Shown: positions 1 through 11,303, counted from the first letter of the stretch. The stretch is DNA of 64,000 nucleotides from Arcuatula senhousia (GCA_963971305.1 OZ020305.1:11813001-11877000), one strand, 5' to 3'. Made by a program: numbers and translations. The notes: generated by a model from the sequence alone, not told the origin.

Positions 1-111
1 TTTAAATATTAATCTGTTTAATTTTTGTAGAGCGGTGGTATTCGTTTGTGATCAGCTGCTCACAGTCTTTTTTTAGTTAAAACTATATTCTTGTATATTA
101 CTTAGTGGGTT
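1..111. other. Unassigned left edge
   Basis: AT-rich sequence with no reading frame or repeat that I can place. It runs up to the first base that aligns with the repeat copy near 6.0 kb. Confidence 0.5.
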
Positions 112-470
112 TTCTGAAGATCTGCGAAATCTGCAGCATTATGTGACAAAGTCTTAAGTTTCCAATATTTACGAATGAAAACATGGTTTCCAAAAGATGT
201 TAAAAATAAAAATCTGAATGAATCAAGCAAATATTGACACGTAATATTTAACACGAAGCGATACCAGTATAAATATGTACATATATGCACAAGTTCATGT
301 TAGCTTCTTGTAATATTTTCTAGAAGACCCGACGAAAAGACAGTCGTTACTAAACAACAACAAAAATATTTTATTAATTCCAGTTTTTACAGAAAAAATA
401 TATAAATGCTCCTAATGGAGCTGACAAAAAAAATATTCAACCCCCCCCCCCCAAAAAAAAAAATTATACA
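112..470. repeat. Dispersed repeat R1, copy 1
   Basis: This stretch aligns base for base, with scattered substitutions and small gaps, to 6048-6286 and then to 6719-6815. Shared landmarks are ATACCAGTATAAATATGTAC, the run GACAGTCGTTACTAAACAAC and a small hairpin with arms GCTCC and GGAGC, followed by a C-run and A-run. Copy 1 is uninterrupted; copy 2 carries about 430 extra bases. No coding potential was seen. The short minus-strand open frame here lies inside the repeat and is not supported as a gene. Confidence 0.75.
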
Positions 471-909
471 TCCTTTGAACTCAACGAAAAAAGCCTGAAA
501 TATAATGTGCTACGAAATAGTATCACTTTTGATATGCTCAGGTCATGGATACATAGATAGTTTTGTTCTGTTATGGTATGAACCTCTGCTGTATGACTCC
601 CAATCAGGATAATTAAAAGTATATTGCATTTCTTAGAACCTACAATGTCATTATTATAACCTATTAATCATACACATTATTGTTGCATTATACTCATACA
701 AGAAGGTGAGAAGGGTGTTATATTTTTGACTGGTCCGTTAGTTTGTTTTCCCGAGGGGTCAATATTTCCATAAACTGATTATTCCGAAACTATTGACCTT
801 AGGCTTTCAATATTTGGAATTTATCGTATGGTCGGATAGGTTTTCTGATCTATATATCGTCTACAGGTCTAGGTGTTTTTAAAATTATTGAATATAGATT
901 CTGTATAAT
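471..909. other. Non-coding stretch, nothing recognised
   Basis: AT-rich DNA between repeat R1 and the 3' end of the Penelope-like element. I see no gene or repeat here. Confidence 0.5.
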
Positions 910-2300
910 AAGCAGAGGCACCAAAGGAGCATTCGAGTGTCAAAAGTCCGAAAAGGCAACGACAAAACCGGTAAACATGAACAAGAACAGCACAAGGAAA
1001 CACAAAACATAAAAACAACCGAACAGAAATCAACAACGCGAACTCAAGTCGTAACAAGAGTGAACTCGGGTGCTCCGGAAGAGTAAGCGGTTCCTGCCTG
1101 CTATAGCACACCCGCCTCGCTGCCAATTTCCAATTCAGTGTGTCAAATCCGGTAAAGGAAGACAAAACAAAACCCTATGACAAACCGACATCTACACTCA
1201 TCTGAGAGATAGAAATCCCATATTTATCTATGAGTACATGGTGTCTACCGTAAAATTTCTTGAGTTAAGACAGCAACCGAGGAGCAACATAACCCTGTGT
1301 TAGCAATTTCTGTGTCAAACGTGACGCTCTGCCAGGGAAATCGATGTAACTCCCACAAGCTCTGGAGTAACGAATCAATTGTGATACGTAAACTCCAAAA
1401 GCTGGAGCGGACGGAATGTTGCTACACACGAAGGGAAAGTTGACGATTGGGAAGTTGAAGTCATCACGTTTGTCATAGAGCTTTGTTGATAGTTTTCCTT
1501 GAGAGTCAGTTTCGAGATGTAGATCTAAATATGAAGCAGACTTCCTAGAATCCGTTGCGTCCTTTATCTCAAGTTCCGGGGGATATATGAGATGGAGAAA
1601 GTCACCAAATCGAGAATTGTTCAGTGAAAGGCCATCATCAATATAACGGAACGTGAGGTTAAAAGAGAGAGCTAGTCTACGATCTTTTTTGTCTAGAAGA
1701 GATTGTAAGAAGTCTGCTTCATATGAATGAAGAAACAAATCAGCAAGCAAAGGTGCACAATTGGTGCCCATTGGAATCCCTATTGATTGCTGAAAAACAC
1801 GTCCACCAAACTGAACAAATATGTTGTCTATAAGAAAGTTGAGCATGTCGATTATTTGATCTTCTGTAAATTTGTTCTTACTTTTAGACTCATTGATGGC
1901 GAAGTAAGTCTTATTATAACCGACTACCAGATATTTGTAGCTGCGTTTTCCATTCTTTTAGAAAAAGCTGCGTTTAATCAGCTGTGCCAATCGTGACTTG
2001 AGTTGTTCATGTGGAATAGAAGTGTAAAGTGTGTAGAAATCGAAAGTCTTGATGCTGTTGCAAGATGAAACTGATTTAGAGTTAAGAATCTCCATCAGTT
2101 CTTTCGAATTACTCAGGATCCACATTTGATCGACACCATTTCTAGAATAACAACAATCGTAATATTTCTGGAGGCCGGATTTTATTGCCGTCAGTATTGA
2201 GGTCAACAGGACTGAAAGAGGTTTAGTGGTAATTTTGTGATGTCTGTCAGTTTTCGTGGTCTTCAGCCCCCCTCGGACTCCCTTGTACGACGTACAAACA
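910..2300 (-). mobile_element. Penelope-like retroelement, copy A (5'-truncated)
   Basis: This minus-strand element is the longest of three related copies. Its 3' end lies near 910, where the copies share a GGTGCCTCTGCTT-like terminus with 11304 and, inverted, with about 13520. An untranslated tail (910-1174) precedes the stop of a reverse transcriptase frame that reads back to about 2290. Homology to the family seems to end near the AT-rich run at 2320, so the 5' part is missing. Common 3' ends with variable 5' truncation are what target-primed reverse transcription gives. I see no GIY-YIG endonuclease domain in the retained part. Confidence 0.75.
1175..2257 (-). pseudogene. Penelope-type reverse transcriptase, two nonsense codons
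   Basis: One minus-strand frame runs from upstream of 2206 down to a TAG at 1175-1177 and codes for most of a reverse transcriptase. Visible motifs are FDFYTLYTSIPHEQLK (motif A, catalytic Asp), GIPMGTNCAPLLADLF (motif B), FRYIDD (motif C with the catalytic Asp pair), then YLDLHLE and NFPIVNFPF. These are typical of Penelope-like elements rather than LINEs or retroviruses. The frame is interrupted by TAA at 1958-1960, where a Lys codon is likely, and by TAA at 1265-1267, where a Ser codon is likely. Both pieces and the C-terminal tail (LKKFYGRHHVLIDKYGIS) are in the same frame, so there is no frameshift. Apparent starts at 2206 and 1846 are not real starts. It looks like a fairly young dead copy. 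Confidence 0.85.
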
Positions 2301-4275
2301 TTTTAAGTCCCGCTTGGCAAATAAAATTATATATATTTAAAAAAAAAATCTCCACATCCCACTGGTAGATCCAGAAATGTCTATAGGACGGCATTGGTCA
2401 TTCTTTACAGATTTCTTATATTTCCATGTTTTGTAGTTCATATGATGATTTTTTTAAAATGAATGATGAAATCTAAATATCACGAATAGCTTTCAGAAAA
2501 TCACAAGAATGGAGGATTTTGCATCATTTACACAAGAGCTTTTGAAGCCTTCAGTGTTCCCCATGTCTGTTTAGTATGCTAGTAAATTCGCAGGACTCCT
2601 TACCAAATAAAAAGGCTTGTTTTTCTATGATCCCTTATTGGGTTCAATTTGTACTTTTCTTTTTCTTATTTTAACCCCTGACTTGCTGTTCAGGGAAATT
2701 AGCTTTTGAAAACTTTTAAGCCCAAAGGTGAACCTCAAAGGTAACCGTATAATAGGTCCCCAACGTGACAAGTGTACCAGGGCAATTACAAATGAAATAT
2801 TGCTTCCACTTCTAGTCTTGATAAGTTTTAGGACAAGATTTCACATCTTAAAAAAAGTATATTTGTAAAAGTAACAAATTTTGGATTTTGGATATCCAGC
2901 TATTGTTCATTTAAATAAATATTGCTATATACTGAATGCTTATTTTGGGGGGATTCTGGTTTTTAATTATTTTCATTTCCATTTTTCATATTTCCTGTTT
3001 TTTATCACAATCCTGACCAAAAATATCTTGGATATAAGCATAATAATATAGACATAATATATATATAATATCAGTTGTATGCTCTTATATATTTTCGAGT
3101 ACTGGAATATGTGTTGGAAGGGCACATTTTACATATTTCCCAAATTTGACAACGTTTGGATATTTCTTTAAAATTTGATAAATTTATCTGTTTGGTCATT
3201 GTTGTAATATTTTTGGCTTCTGTTTTTGTTTCATCAAATCTAATATTTTACCGGTTTTCCAAGTTTTTTACTCCTAGCGTGTCTGATGAAGATTAATCCA
3301 GAAAAGCGCTTCACACGCAGTGAAATTTTGCTTTTGTACATTTATCAAAATCATATCAATATGTGGATCGTGTCTTTCTGGCACATATTCCATATTCTTT
3401 CGTTTTTAATACAAAATTTTCTAACTGGGAATGACCAGCACCCAGGATTCAGAGTTTCTGGGGGGTAAATGGCGCGAAAAACGCGTTCCAATTTTCTTTT
3501 CTCATGTCGCTACGCTCGACTGACCACTCATAGTTCATACTATTTAGATCCTAGTTATGTCCATCGGGTATTACAAGATCAATCAATGAAAAACAAGAAT
3601 GACGATGCCCTAAGGCCACTCATCTGCCCGAGGAAACAGCAAGAACTGTGCGTTCAAAGATTGGGACAAAAAACCACAAACACTAAATAATTATATTTAA
3701 ATAATTAAAGTGAGTCACCAACGAATTATTACGACAAAGTCCTTACAGTACCACGTGCAATACAGGGGAAATGCCCTAGACCTATAAGTGGCAGACATAG
3801 GAATTTTAGTTAAGGGGTGTAAAAAAAATTTAATATTGTTTTTAGCGAAATATTTTGAGGTGTTTTCTTTTGCGTGGATTTTGTGCAAAAAAAACCCCAT
3901 TATTTTTGTCAGTTTTAGTGGGGCGTATTACCAGCGCACTTTTCCTTTGACCCGCGCCTGACAATATTTAAACAGCTTTGCAGAATTGGATAGCACCAAA
4001 AAGACAAATGATAAGAATAATGTAACTTCAGATCATATATTTTTAATGGAATATTTTTATTTCAAAATAAAAGGGCACATGGAATATTTGTAAGTTTTTG
4101 AAGATATTTTTGTAACTTTGAACATATATTTTAATTTTGAATATAAATATAAAAATATTGCATATATATGTGTAAATATTGAATATAAATTATTTTCTTT
4201 TGAATCATTATTTGTTTTGAATTTTGAAACGTTTTACGTGCCATAGATGAACATTACAAGATAATTACTAACTAA
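2301..4275. other. Non-coding, AT-rich; no gene recognised
   Basis: About 2 kb with TA-rich microsatellite runs (around 3040-3070 and 4130-4165) and homopolymers. Open frames at 3286-3690 and 3715-3900 have no recognisable motifs or codon structure and are treated as chance. A CTGATGA...GAAA string near 3283 was considered as a ribozyme core and rejected. Confidence 0.5.
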
Positions 4276-4470
4276 AAGTTGATAAAATGAACATGAAATG
4301 ATGATGAGAAAAGAAATATGGATATAGAAAGGGAAAGAAATTAAAGGAACAGTAAATTTTGAAGACCACAGGAAAAGGGGAAAGGTTGGTAGGTGCAGAA
4401 AATTCAGCTTGGTGCACTTGAGGGATCTTTTACGTGCATGAAGCGTGGCACTCGTGGTTGGCGACCAAGT
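4276..4470. repeat. Dispersed repeat R2, copy 1 (degenerate)
   Basis: Three blocks match 54224-54600 in order: AAAATGAACATGAAATGATG, then CAGGAAAAGGGGAAA, then TTTTACGTGCATGAAGCGTG. The same family is present inverted at 55040-55482. The better copies begin with TTGGTGTTTTACGCCC. It could be an old SINE or MITE; the ends are not clear enough here to say which. Confidence 0.7.
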
Positions 4471-5285
4471 TTTCCGCATTTTAGCTTGACAGCCCCGACA
4501 TCCCAGTCGCTTTATGGACTAAGCGACTTGACCCGTCCCGATTTCAAATTTCTGATGCTGAAAAATAATAAAAAAAAGCAAAATTTGTGTGTGGGGAAAT
4601 TATTTTTGCTTTTGTTAGAAAATAATTATTAGGTTGGAAAATCCTACTCAGACCCGTGCCGAAAAAAGTTGGCCTCGCTTAAATTGCTCTGTCACAACTT
4701 TTGTCTCATTTTATTTAGATATTTTTTATTTAGGTTGTGGCCATGCAGTGAGTGAATGAGTGAATGAATTTCCCAAAAATGGTTTAAAATCATAAGTATT
4801 TCTTACAGGTGTAGATTTTATATCCCACTTTAATATCCCGTAGGGATTTTACTAAATAAAGTAAAGAATAGAGTTAAGGTAAGAGTAGTCTATAGTTTCC
4901 CGCCATTTTTATGAATGAAATTTAAATTATCTCTCTTTAATAAAATATTTATTGATTTGGTAACAGAAAAACTTCCTGGTTCAAGTTTGACTTTGAAGGT
5001 AAATAAAAATATGAAAGATTTGAATTGATTTGCCTTAAAAGCGATATAAATATACTATAAATTGAAACAAGAGGTTGGGTGACAACATTATTTGAAAAAA
5101 AAATATTGTCGATAACCGAGTTTGAAAGCTCGTTCGTCCTTACATAGAACAGACGGTCCTGTTGCTATGTTGAAACGAAACTAATAACTCCAATTGACTG
5201 TCCCCGCATCGGTAGGAATTTCATATGAAGGGCAAAATTTGAATTTTACATAATCCTCCGAGAAAACAGATTCTTTCGGATACAT
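4471..5285. other. Non-coding, nothing recognised
   Basis: AT-rich DNA without a plausible reading frame. The short open frame at 4393-4632 overlaps repeat R2 and has no protein-like features. Confidence 0.5.
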
Positions 5286-5400
5286 CACAGGGACTTGCTT
5301 CCCTCTATCAATATTTTGTTAATAAGAGTCAGTGTGCGGTTTTTTTCGTACCGCACATTGAATGTAACAAAATATTGATAGGATGGAGCAAGTCCCTGTG
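5286..5400. repeat. Nested foldback repeat
   Basis: The outer arms (about 36 bp, starting CACAGGGACTTGCT and ending AGCAAGTCCCTGTG) are inverted copies with a few mismatches. Inside them lies a second hairpin with arms GTGCGGT and ACCGCAC. The whole unit could fold into one 115-base hairpin. It resembles a small foldback MITE. No target duplication is obvious. Confidence 0.8.
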
Positions 5401-6047
5401 GATACATGTATATTCATTGGATATTCGGGTGCAAGTGTGCCAACAGCCCGGACCAACTGCACTTCAAAAATAAACCACTCATATAGTTAAAAATGAAAAT
5501 ATAAAGTGAACCCATTCATATATATTGAATGTAAAATAAACATTACATGCATCAATAGCACCATGTATTTCTACATTTGATCCGACTTTTAAATGTCACA
5601 CAAAACGATTTTTTATTTCAGAATTTGTCTACGTTTTCAAAATCGCAACCGTTTACTAAAATAGAGAAAGACTAAAGTTACATGTAGTTATTTGATTCTC
5701 GCGAAATCGGTTTATCTGAATCAGGTAATTCGAGGTCTATGGTGTAGTCAGAACTTTGCCTCGACTTCTTGTTTAAAAATGGTGACCAATTTAATTACTC
5801 TCCCGCCCAGTTAAAATGTAAACTTTGCTCGATCTCCTTTGCCTGTTTTGATTTAACGTTCTTGTCGACTCTAATATACATATCATGGTTATGCAAACAC
5901 GCAACTTCTGTCCTTCCGTTACACCTCTGGGTATACCCATCTCTTATCCGCCCTCTCTCCCTAATGCCCCAAATGATTTTCATGAAAATTTGCACACAAT
6001 GTTTTTGACATATTAAAATGTTCACCTTCCAAATATTAATCTTGGCT
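5401..6047. other. Non-coding, nothing recognised
   Basis: The overlapping open frames at 5769-6085 lie on opposite strands, have no family motif and are most likely chance. Confidence 0.45.
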
Positions 6048-6815
6048 TTCTGATGATCCGCGAATTCTGCGGCATTCTGTGGCAAAATCTAAAGTTTTAA
6101 ATACACGATTTCCGAAAGATGTTAAAACTAAAAATCTGAATGAAACAAACAAAAAATGACACGTAATATTTAACACAAACCAATACCAGTATAAATATGT
6201 ACATATACATGTCTGCACAAGTTTATGTTAGCTTCCTGTAATATTTTCCAGATTACTCGGCGAAAAGACAGTCGTTACTAAACAACTTTTCCATCTGAAG
6301 TGTGTGAGTTATTTATTCATTATTTTTATCATCATTTTAGTTGTTCTTGACATTTTAAGATTTTTGAAGGCCTACCTGTATATTACAATAGATTTCCAAA
6401 AATGATAAAGTCTCACATTTCGTATTTTGAGTATACTAAAGAAAATATCTGAAGATGAAATAGAATCTTTTCACGTCCATTAATCTGTTAATTCTTCAAT
6501 AACTTTTCTTAATATAATCTATGTATTTTTTAATGTTTTACTCTCGAAATTAAATTTCGGGAAAAGCAAACAGTTCTAACCGTCTATACTGTACTAAGAT
6601 ACTATAAATATCCCCGTGCGTTGACGCAAAAACTGTTCTCTGTCGCGTTGTTGTAACTGGTTTTTCGTAGCTTTCTAAATGTCTTTCTATCGCACGCACC
6701 GTTTTCTTTTTCAAAAAAAATATTAATTCCAATTTTTATAGAAAACATATATAAATGCTCCTTATGGAGCTGACAAAAAAAATTCTTAAATCCCCCTCCC
6801 CCAAAATAAAAAAAC
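6048..6815. repeat. Dispersed repeat R1, copy 2, with insertion
   Basis: It matches 112-358 up to 6286 (...TACTAAACAAC) and resumes near 6719 (AATATTAATTCCA...), matching about 365-470. The intervening ~430 bases (about 6287-6718) have no counterpart in copy 1. They contain no recognisable gene. Either they are an insertion in this copy or copy 1 has lost them. Confidence 0.7.
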
Positions 6816-6818
6816 TGC

Positions 6819-7245
6819 CTGTATACCAAATATCAGATCCCGAGCTTTTATATTTTTCAAGAAATTTATTTTCCACAAAAGTCTTACAAAGAAGTTTTTG
6901 GTCTGAAAAAAAGAAGACCTAAGTCACTGGAGCGTGAAAACGGAATCGGAGTCACACGACTTGGTGACAGTTGCGTAGACCTTAACCTGACCTGTCTGTA
7001 TACCAAATGTAAGATGCCTAGCTATTATGGTTTTCAAGAAATTCATTTTCCACAAAAGTCTTACAAAGAAGTTTTCAGTCTGAAAAAACCTGGAGCGTAA
7101 AAAATGGGATCAGGGTCACACAGCATGGTAACAGTTATGTAGACCATAACGTTATCTGTCTGAATACAAAATATCAGATGTCTAGCTTTTATGCTTTTCA
7201 AGTAATTCATTTTCCACAAACGTCTTACAAAAAAGTTTACGACGA
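6819..7245. repeat. Tandem repeat, about 2.6 units of 164-177 bp
   Basis: Units start at 6819, 6996 and 7160 with CTGTATACCAAAT-like sequence and share TTCATTTTCCACAAAAGTCT and CTTACAAAGAAGTTT. The third unit breaks off into a GC-rich GACGACGCCGCCGCCGG string. It appears to be a degenerate interspersed tandem repeat. Confidence 0.8.
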
Positions 7246-7955
7246 CGCCGCCGCCGGAAAGTAAAATATATGTCTCACCTACAGCGACTATTCGTCGAGG
7301 AGAAACAAAAACTACATAGGTTAAAACTTCTCATGCATATGTTATAGCTTGGAACAGTTGCATAGTAACTGATTTGTCAATTGAGTGTCTACTCGTATAA
7401 AGGATAAATAACCCTTACGGTGCTCCATACCCATGCCATATGAATCCCCATTCCATAATAATAAGTATCCCCATACGAATTGAATATACTGTTTGATGGT
7501 ATGTTTTCAATTATTTGGCTTCTCTATACGTGATTATGAGAAATGTAACCCCCCTAAAAAAAATCGAATGATATCTGAGTCTTGGCACCTAGAGGCTCCA
7601 ATGAGCCTCATTAGTTTCAACTGATCTCTTATGTTGAACCTTTTTACCAGAGGAAATAAATCTCTACAAGGAGTTGTCCCACAACTTTGGCTCAATAGAT
7701 GATTTTGTAGAGCAGTTCATGCTGAGGAATAGAGGTTGCTTAGGATTTTCTCTATTTCTAATACTTTTCGAGCTATAAGCTAAAAACTTTGGTCTGGCCC
7801 CCTATTCTATCTTTCGCATTGTCGACCATATTGGTCGTAGGCGTGCGTTATTTCACAAACTTGGTACGTGATTGGCTAGTAAAGTATTTAAATTCATCAT
7901 AATAAGACATAACTAGAAGGGTTTATATTTTTGAAAAAAAAATTCTGTCTTTCGC
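7246..7955. other. 5' flank of the TRIM-like gene
   Basis: No coding sequence. The stretch 7600-7725 is an inverted, decayed unit of repeat R3 (compare 15225-15500), preceded by a 7-bp hairpin GAGGCTC/GAGCCTC near 7590. I cannot point to a promoter; the transcription start probably lies further upstream, because the coding exon begins at a splice acceptor. Confidence 0.5.
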
Positions 7956-7957
7956 AG
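7940..7957 (+). promoter_or_regulatory. 3' splice site before the TRIM-like coding exon
   Basis: The pyrimidine-rich stretch TTCTGTCTTTCGCAG ends in AG at 7956-7957, 22 bases before the ATG at 7980. This suggests an intron in the 5' UTR, with the entire coding region in one exon. The 5' exon is not identifiable. Confidence 0.6.
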
Positions 7958-7979
7958 GTCTGTATTGCAGCGTTTAGAG

Positions 7980-9662
7980 ATGGCAACGATCATTGCATGT
8001 GGTCCATGTGAGGTCCGTACTAAATCAACCCCTGCAGAATATTGGTGCCCGGAATGCGAGGACTTGCTGTGTGAAGAGTGTAACAGCCATCACAGTTCAG
8101 CTAAAGCGTCCAGTAATCATACTGCCATAAGCGTGGAAAATTATAGAAAACTACCATTGTCGGTTCGCAAGGTCACTCAAATTTGTCCTGACCATGGCAT
8201 GAAATATGTCCATTTCTGTACTACACATAATACTACATGCTGTCCAGCATGCGTTTCGGGATTACACAAGTCATGCCCCGATTTGCAAACGCTTGATGAT
8301 GTTATCAAGACGGCCAAAACATCCAGTTTAATCGACGAAGTTGAAAGGAGTATGAAAGAAATTACATCAAACTTACAGAAAATCATTTTGGAACGTGATC
8401 AAAATATTTCAGAGATACAAAAACAGAAACGAGAAATTAAGGAGAAGATCGGCATTTTGCGTAAAAACGTCAACCAACACATTGACAAGTTAGAAAAAAA
8501 GATGCTCGGAGAATTAAACCGTATTGAAGACAGTGAGACAAAGCAGTTGCAACTATCAAAAACCAGTTTAACAGCCAAACTAGACCTGGTTAAAAACAAG
8601 TTAGAGGAAACGACCATGCTAAAGCAGTACGCCTCAGATCTACAAACCTTTCTTGGAACTCGGGAAATAGAAAAAGTCATAGAGAAAGAGAAAATATGCA
8701 TAGATCATTTATCAAAAGACGGATCCCTTAACATATACGAACTACAATGCAGCATCAACGATAAAATACAAAGCATTATGTCCGATATTAAAACGTTTGG
8801 TTCGGTATCTGTCATCACTAAACCATCCACCGTCAGTCTGACATCTGACAAAGACAAACAGGCACAGATATTTATATCAACACCCCAACCAAACAGAATC
8901 AAATTTGAAAATGCTATCACCAATTTAAAATCCAAGTTCAATATCCAAGGGTCAACACTAATAGGAAGTTCTGTATTTCCCAATGGCAAAGTCATCGTTG
9001 CCGATTGTCGTAACACTCGTGTTATCATTTCAAGCGAATCTGGTGCAAAAGAGAAAGAAATCCACATCAAAGGAGAATTTGGTCCACGGGACGTGACAGT
9101 CATAGACGACAGATTTATCGCTGTATCTACATACAATGGAGTAGAGATAGTAGACGTGAATACCGGCACTGTGGAGAGGACGCTTGATGTAGGATCATGT
9201 TATGGATTGTCCTATCATGATGGAATGTTGTACTGCTGTGTATACAACAAAGGCGTCATTTCTATTGAGATGTCATCAGGGAGAAGTAAACTAATTATAC
9301 AGGATAGACATTCCTTTTGGTCATACTGTGCCGTGGCGTGTGATATTTTATATTACACAAGGGCAGACAAGAATGTTTTACAATGTTATTCAATCACAGG
9401 AGAAAAGAAATGGAAGTTTGAAGATAGAACTCTGATCAATAGTCCTAGAGGTGTTACTACTGACGGCAGTGGTAATGTCTACCTGGCATCTTATGGAAAC
9501 CACCAGATTGTGATGATATCTCCTGACGGACAAAGATGTAGACCCATACTGTCTGGTAATGACGGGATCAAAGAGCCATGGGGACTTTGCTTCAACAAGA
9601 ACAATAATGAACTTTGCCTTGCCTGTGAAGATGGTCAGTGCTTCGTTTTCGAAATCAAATAG
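7980..9662 (+). CDS. TRIM-like protein: B-boxes, coiled coil, NHL-like propeller; no RING
   Basis: A 560-residue protein starting at the first in-frame ATG; the open frame extends 15 bases upstream only through a TTG. Residues about 7-47 form a first B-box-like zinc module (C7, C10, C23, C26, C31, C34, then His). Residues 69-99 form a second (CPDH, HFCTTH, CCPAC, then H96 and C99). A long charged coiled coil spans about 110-265. The C-terminal ~260 residues have repeated blade-like units such as SGNVYLASYGNHQIVMISPD, consistent with an NHL/six-bladed propeller. No RING is encoded, so E3 ligase activity cannot be assumed. The architecture matches TRIM56/TRIM71-like proteins that are greatly expanded in bivalves, often as intronless copies and often linked to innate immunity. 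The frame is intact and no transposon disrupts it. Its cellular role here is inferred from the family only. Confidence 0.9.
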   Translation: MATIIACGPCEVRTKSTPAEYWCPECEDLLCEECNSHHSSAKASSNHTAISVENYRKLPLSVRKVTQICPDHGMKYVHFCTTHNTTCCPACVSGLHKSCPDLQTLDDVIKTAKTSSLIDEVERSMKEITSNLQKIILERDQNISEIQKQKREIKEKIGILRKNVNQHIDKLEKKMLGELNRIEDSETKQLQLSKTSLTAKLDLVKNKLEETTMLKQYASDLQTFLGTREIEKVIEKEKICIDHLSKDGSLNIYELQCSINDKIQSIMSDIKTFGSVSVITKPSTVSLTSDKDKQAQIFISTPQPNRIKFENAITNLKSKFNIQGSTLIGSSVFPNGKVIVADCRNTRVIISSESGAKEKEIHIKGEFGPRDVTVIDDRFIAVSTYNGVEIVDVNTGTVERTLDVGSCYGLSYHDGMLYCCVYNKGVISIEMSSGRSKLIIQDRHSFWSYCAVACDILYYTRADKNVLQCYSITGEKKWKFEDRTLINSPRGVTTDGSGNVYLASYGNHQIVMISPDGQRCRPILSGNDGIKEPWGLCFNKNNNELCLACEDGQCFVFEIK

Positions 9663-9798
9663 AATCACGGCGATTAAGTAACTTGATAACCACAAGAACC
9701 ACAGATACCGTTTTGATAAATTTTATAAATGTGGTGGTTAAAATGTAAAACTCTCAGTTAAAACTTTTTAAAAATATATCGATTTAATGGTGAAGAAC

Positions 9799-9804
9799 AA
9801 TAAA
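9799..9804 (+). promoter_or_regulatory. Candidate polyadenylation signal
   Basis: AATAAA lies 137 bases after the stop of the TRIM-like gene, a normal distance for a short 3' UTR. The hexamer is common by chance in DNA this AT-rich. Confidence 0.4.
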
Positions 9805-9861
9805 AAGACAGAACAGCTTAGAATAATTGTGTATGGTAGCCGAGTTTGTAGCTGTGAAAAA

Positions 9862-10058
9862 GGAACGACCATTTGATTTTTACGAGGGGCTATGGTGAAA
9901 TTTGATATGAACATAAAGTGCTTTGAACTAACAAAATGCAGGATGGTGGTTTGGCTGAAAAAAAAAATAGTAAGTCAAATCCAGGCTCCTATTTTTCAAT
10001 AACAAGGCAGGACGAAGAAAATATCCACAACCACCCATAAAAATCAAATGGTTGCTCC
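9862..10058. mobile_element. MITE-like element with terminal inverted repeats
   Basis: The left end GGAACGACCATTTGATTTTT and the right end AAAAATCAAATGGTTGCTCC are inverted copies with two mismatches, 197 bp end to end, and no coding content. A related single end may lie at 10858-10890. It sits just downstream of the TRIM-like gene. Confidence 0.7.
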
Positions 10059-10924
10059 CCATGTCGTAACGCCTATAAATTTTTAGTTAGTTAAGATAAG
10101 TGTCTTAAATCAGACTAAAAACAAACAGTTCATAAAAAGATTCCTTGTTAACCATTCATGCATATTACTCAATTCATAGTATTCATTGTATAATTTTTAT
10201 ACAAATCATCTCAATTTTAAGATAGACACACAGGCATGATTAAATGTTCTTGAAAGTAAGACAAATAAAGTGAAAATGAGCAAGGAGGCAGTCACTAAAC
10301 ATTGCTGTAGATGGTTTACCCTTTTTCATCCAAATTTTGATAACTTTTCTAAAACGTAGATCATATTTTTTTTTTCAAAATATATTTTTTAAATTAATTT
10401 CATTTTAGATTTCAATGATATTGTACCAATATTTACATCTTAGCAAAAAGGTAATGAAGACAATTGTACAAAGATTTTAGCCATGCCTTAAAAGTAATGT
10501 TAAGCAGATTCTTGGGGAAATGTAACATGTCGTGTTTGATGAAAATAGATTATTAGAATAGAATATTAATAAGTATTGTCGAATTAATATTTCCATCGTC
10601 TATAAAATGTACACAAAGCTAAAAAAAAAAACCCCAAAAAAAACTTGCCATTGACTCGTAATTTTTTTCAAATTTTTCACATGTTGCACAATTCAGATAA
10701 ATGTGTTAGGGAAATCAACCACATATGGCTTTTGATTTGATCGGTCTTCAGAGTCGCCCCCACTTCCATTTAATATACGAGTATAATCATGTATATCGAT
10801 GACAAAATAAATCAGAACGAGGAAAAAAGAATAATGTAATCGGCAAAGCCAACTTAGGAACGGACCATTACACTTGATAGGGGGCCTGTTATTCTTGTTT
10901 TGGTCAGAAAATATTTATTTTTAG
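10059..10924. other. Non-coding, nothing recognised
   Basis: AT-rich sequence with homopolymer runs, apart from a possible MITE end near 10858-10890. No reading frame is worth reporting. Confidence 0.5.
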
Positions 10925-11297
10925 CTGCTATGTGAGCTATTGTCATCACTTGGTGTCCGTCGTCGTCTGTTAACAATCGTTCTAAAACCTTCTCCTCTGA
11001 AACTACTGAACAGAATTTAATGAAACTTTGTATGAATGATCCTTAGGGTGTTCTGCACCAAACTTGTGTTTCGATTTTTGATACGTCAAAAACATGGCTG
11101 CCGTTACTAAAAATAGACCAGGGAGGTCAGACAACTGTTTTTGACCTGTAAATAAAAAAAGTAGAAGAGCTAGATAATCTGATATCACCATACTGCTTCA
11201 GCATCAAAAGTTCTACAAAAGTTTTCATTTGGTCGAAGTTGTCAGATGATCACTTATAGGGGTAACAACCCCTTAAAGGTGAAAAATAGCGTTTTTT
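10925..11297 (+). repeat. Repeat R3 region, left part
   Basis: It begins with a bivalve-type dispersed repeat (TTCTCCTCTGAAACTACTG, then a stretch around AACATGGCTGCCG). It ends with one R3 unit: CTCTACAAAAG-like start, GTCGAAGTTGTCAGA, then ACTTATAGGGG and AAAGGTGAAAAATA. The unit is cut at 11297 by Penelope-like copy B and continues at 11885. Confidence 0.7.
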
Positions 11298-11303
11298 CAT
11301 GTA

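Noticed and set aside
3283..3320. Hammerhead-ribozyme-like core (CTGATGA ... GAAA)
   Set aside because: Hammerheads occur in Penelope-like elements, but here the bases between CTGATGA and GAAA do not form a proper stem II and no matching stems I and III could be drawn.
8177..9695. Minus-strand frames opposite the TRIM-like gene
   Set aside because: They are shadows of the plus-strand coding sequence.
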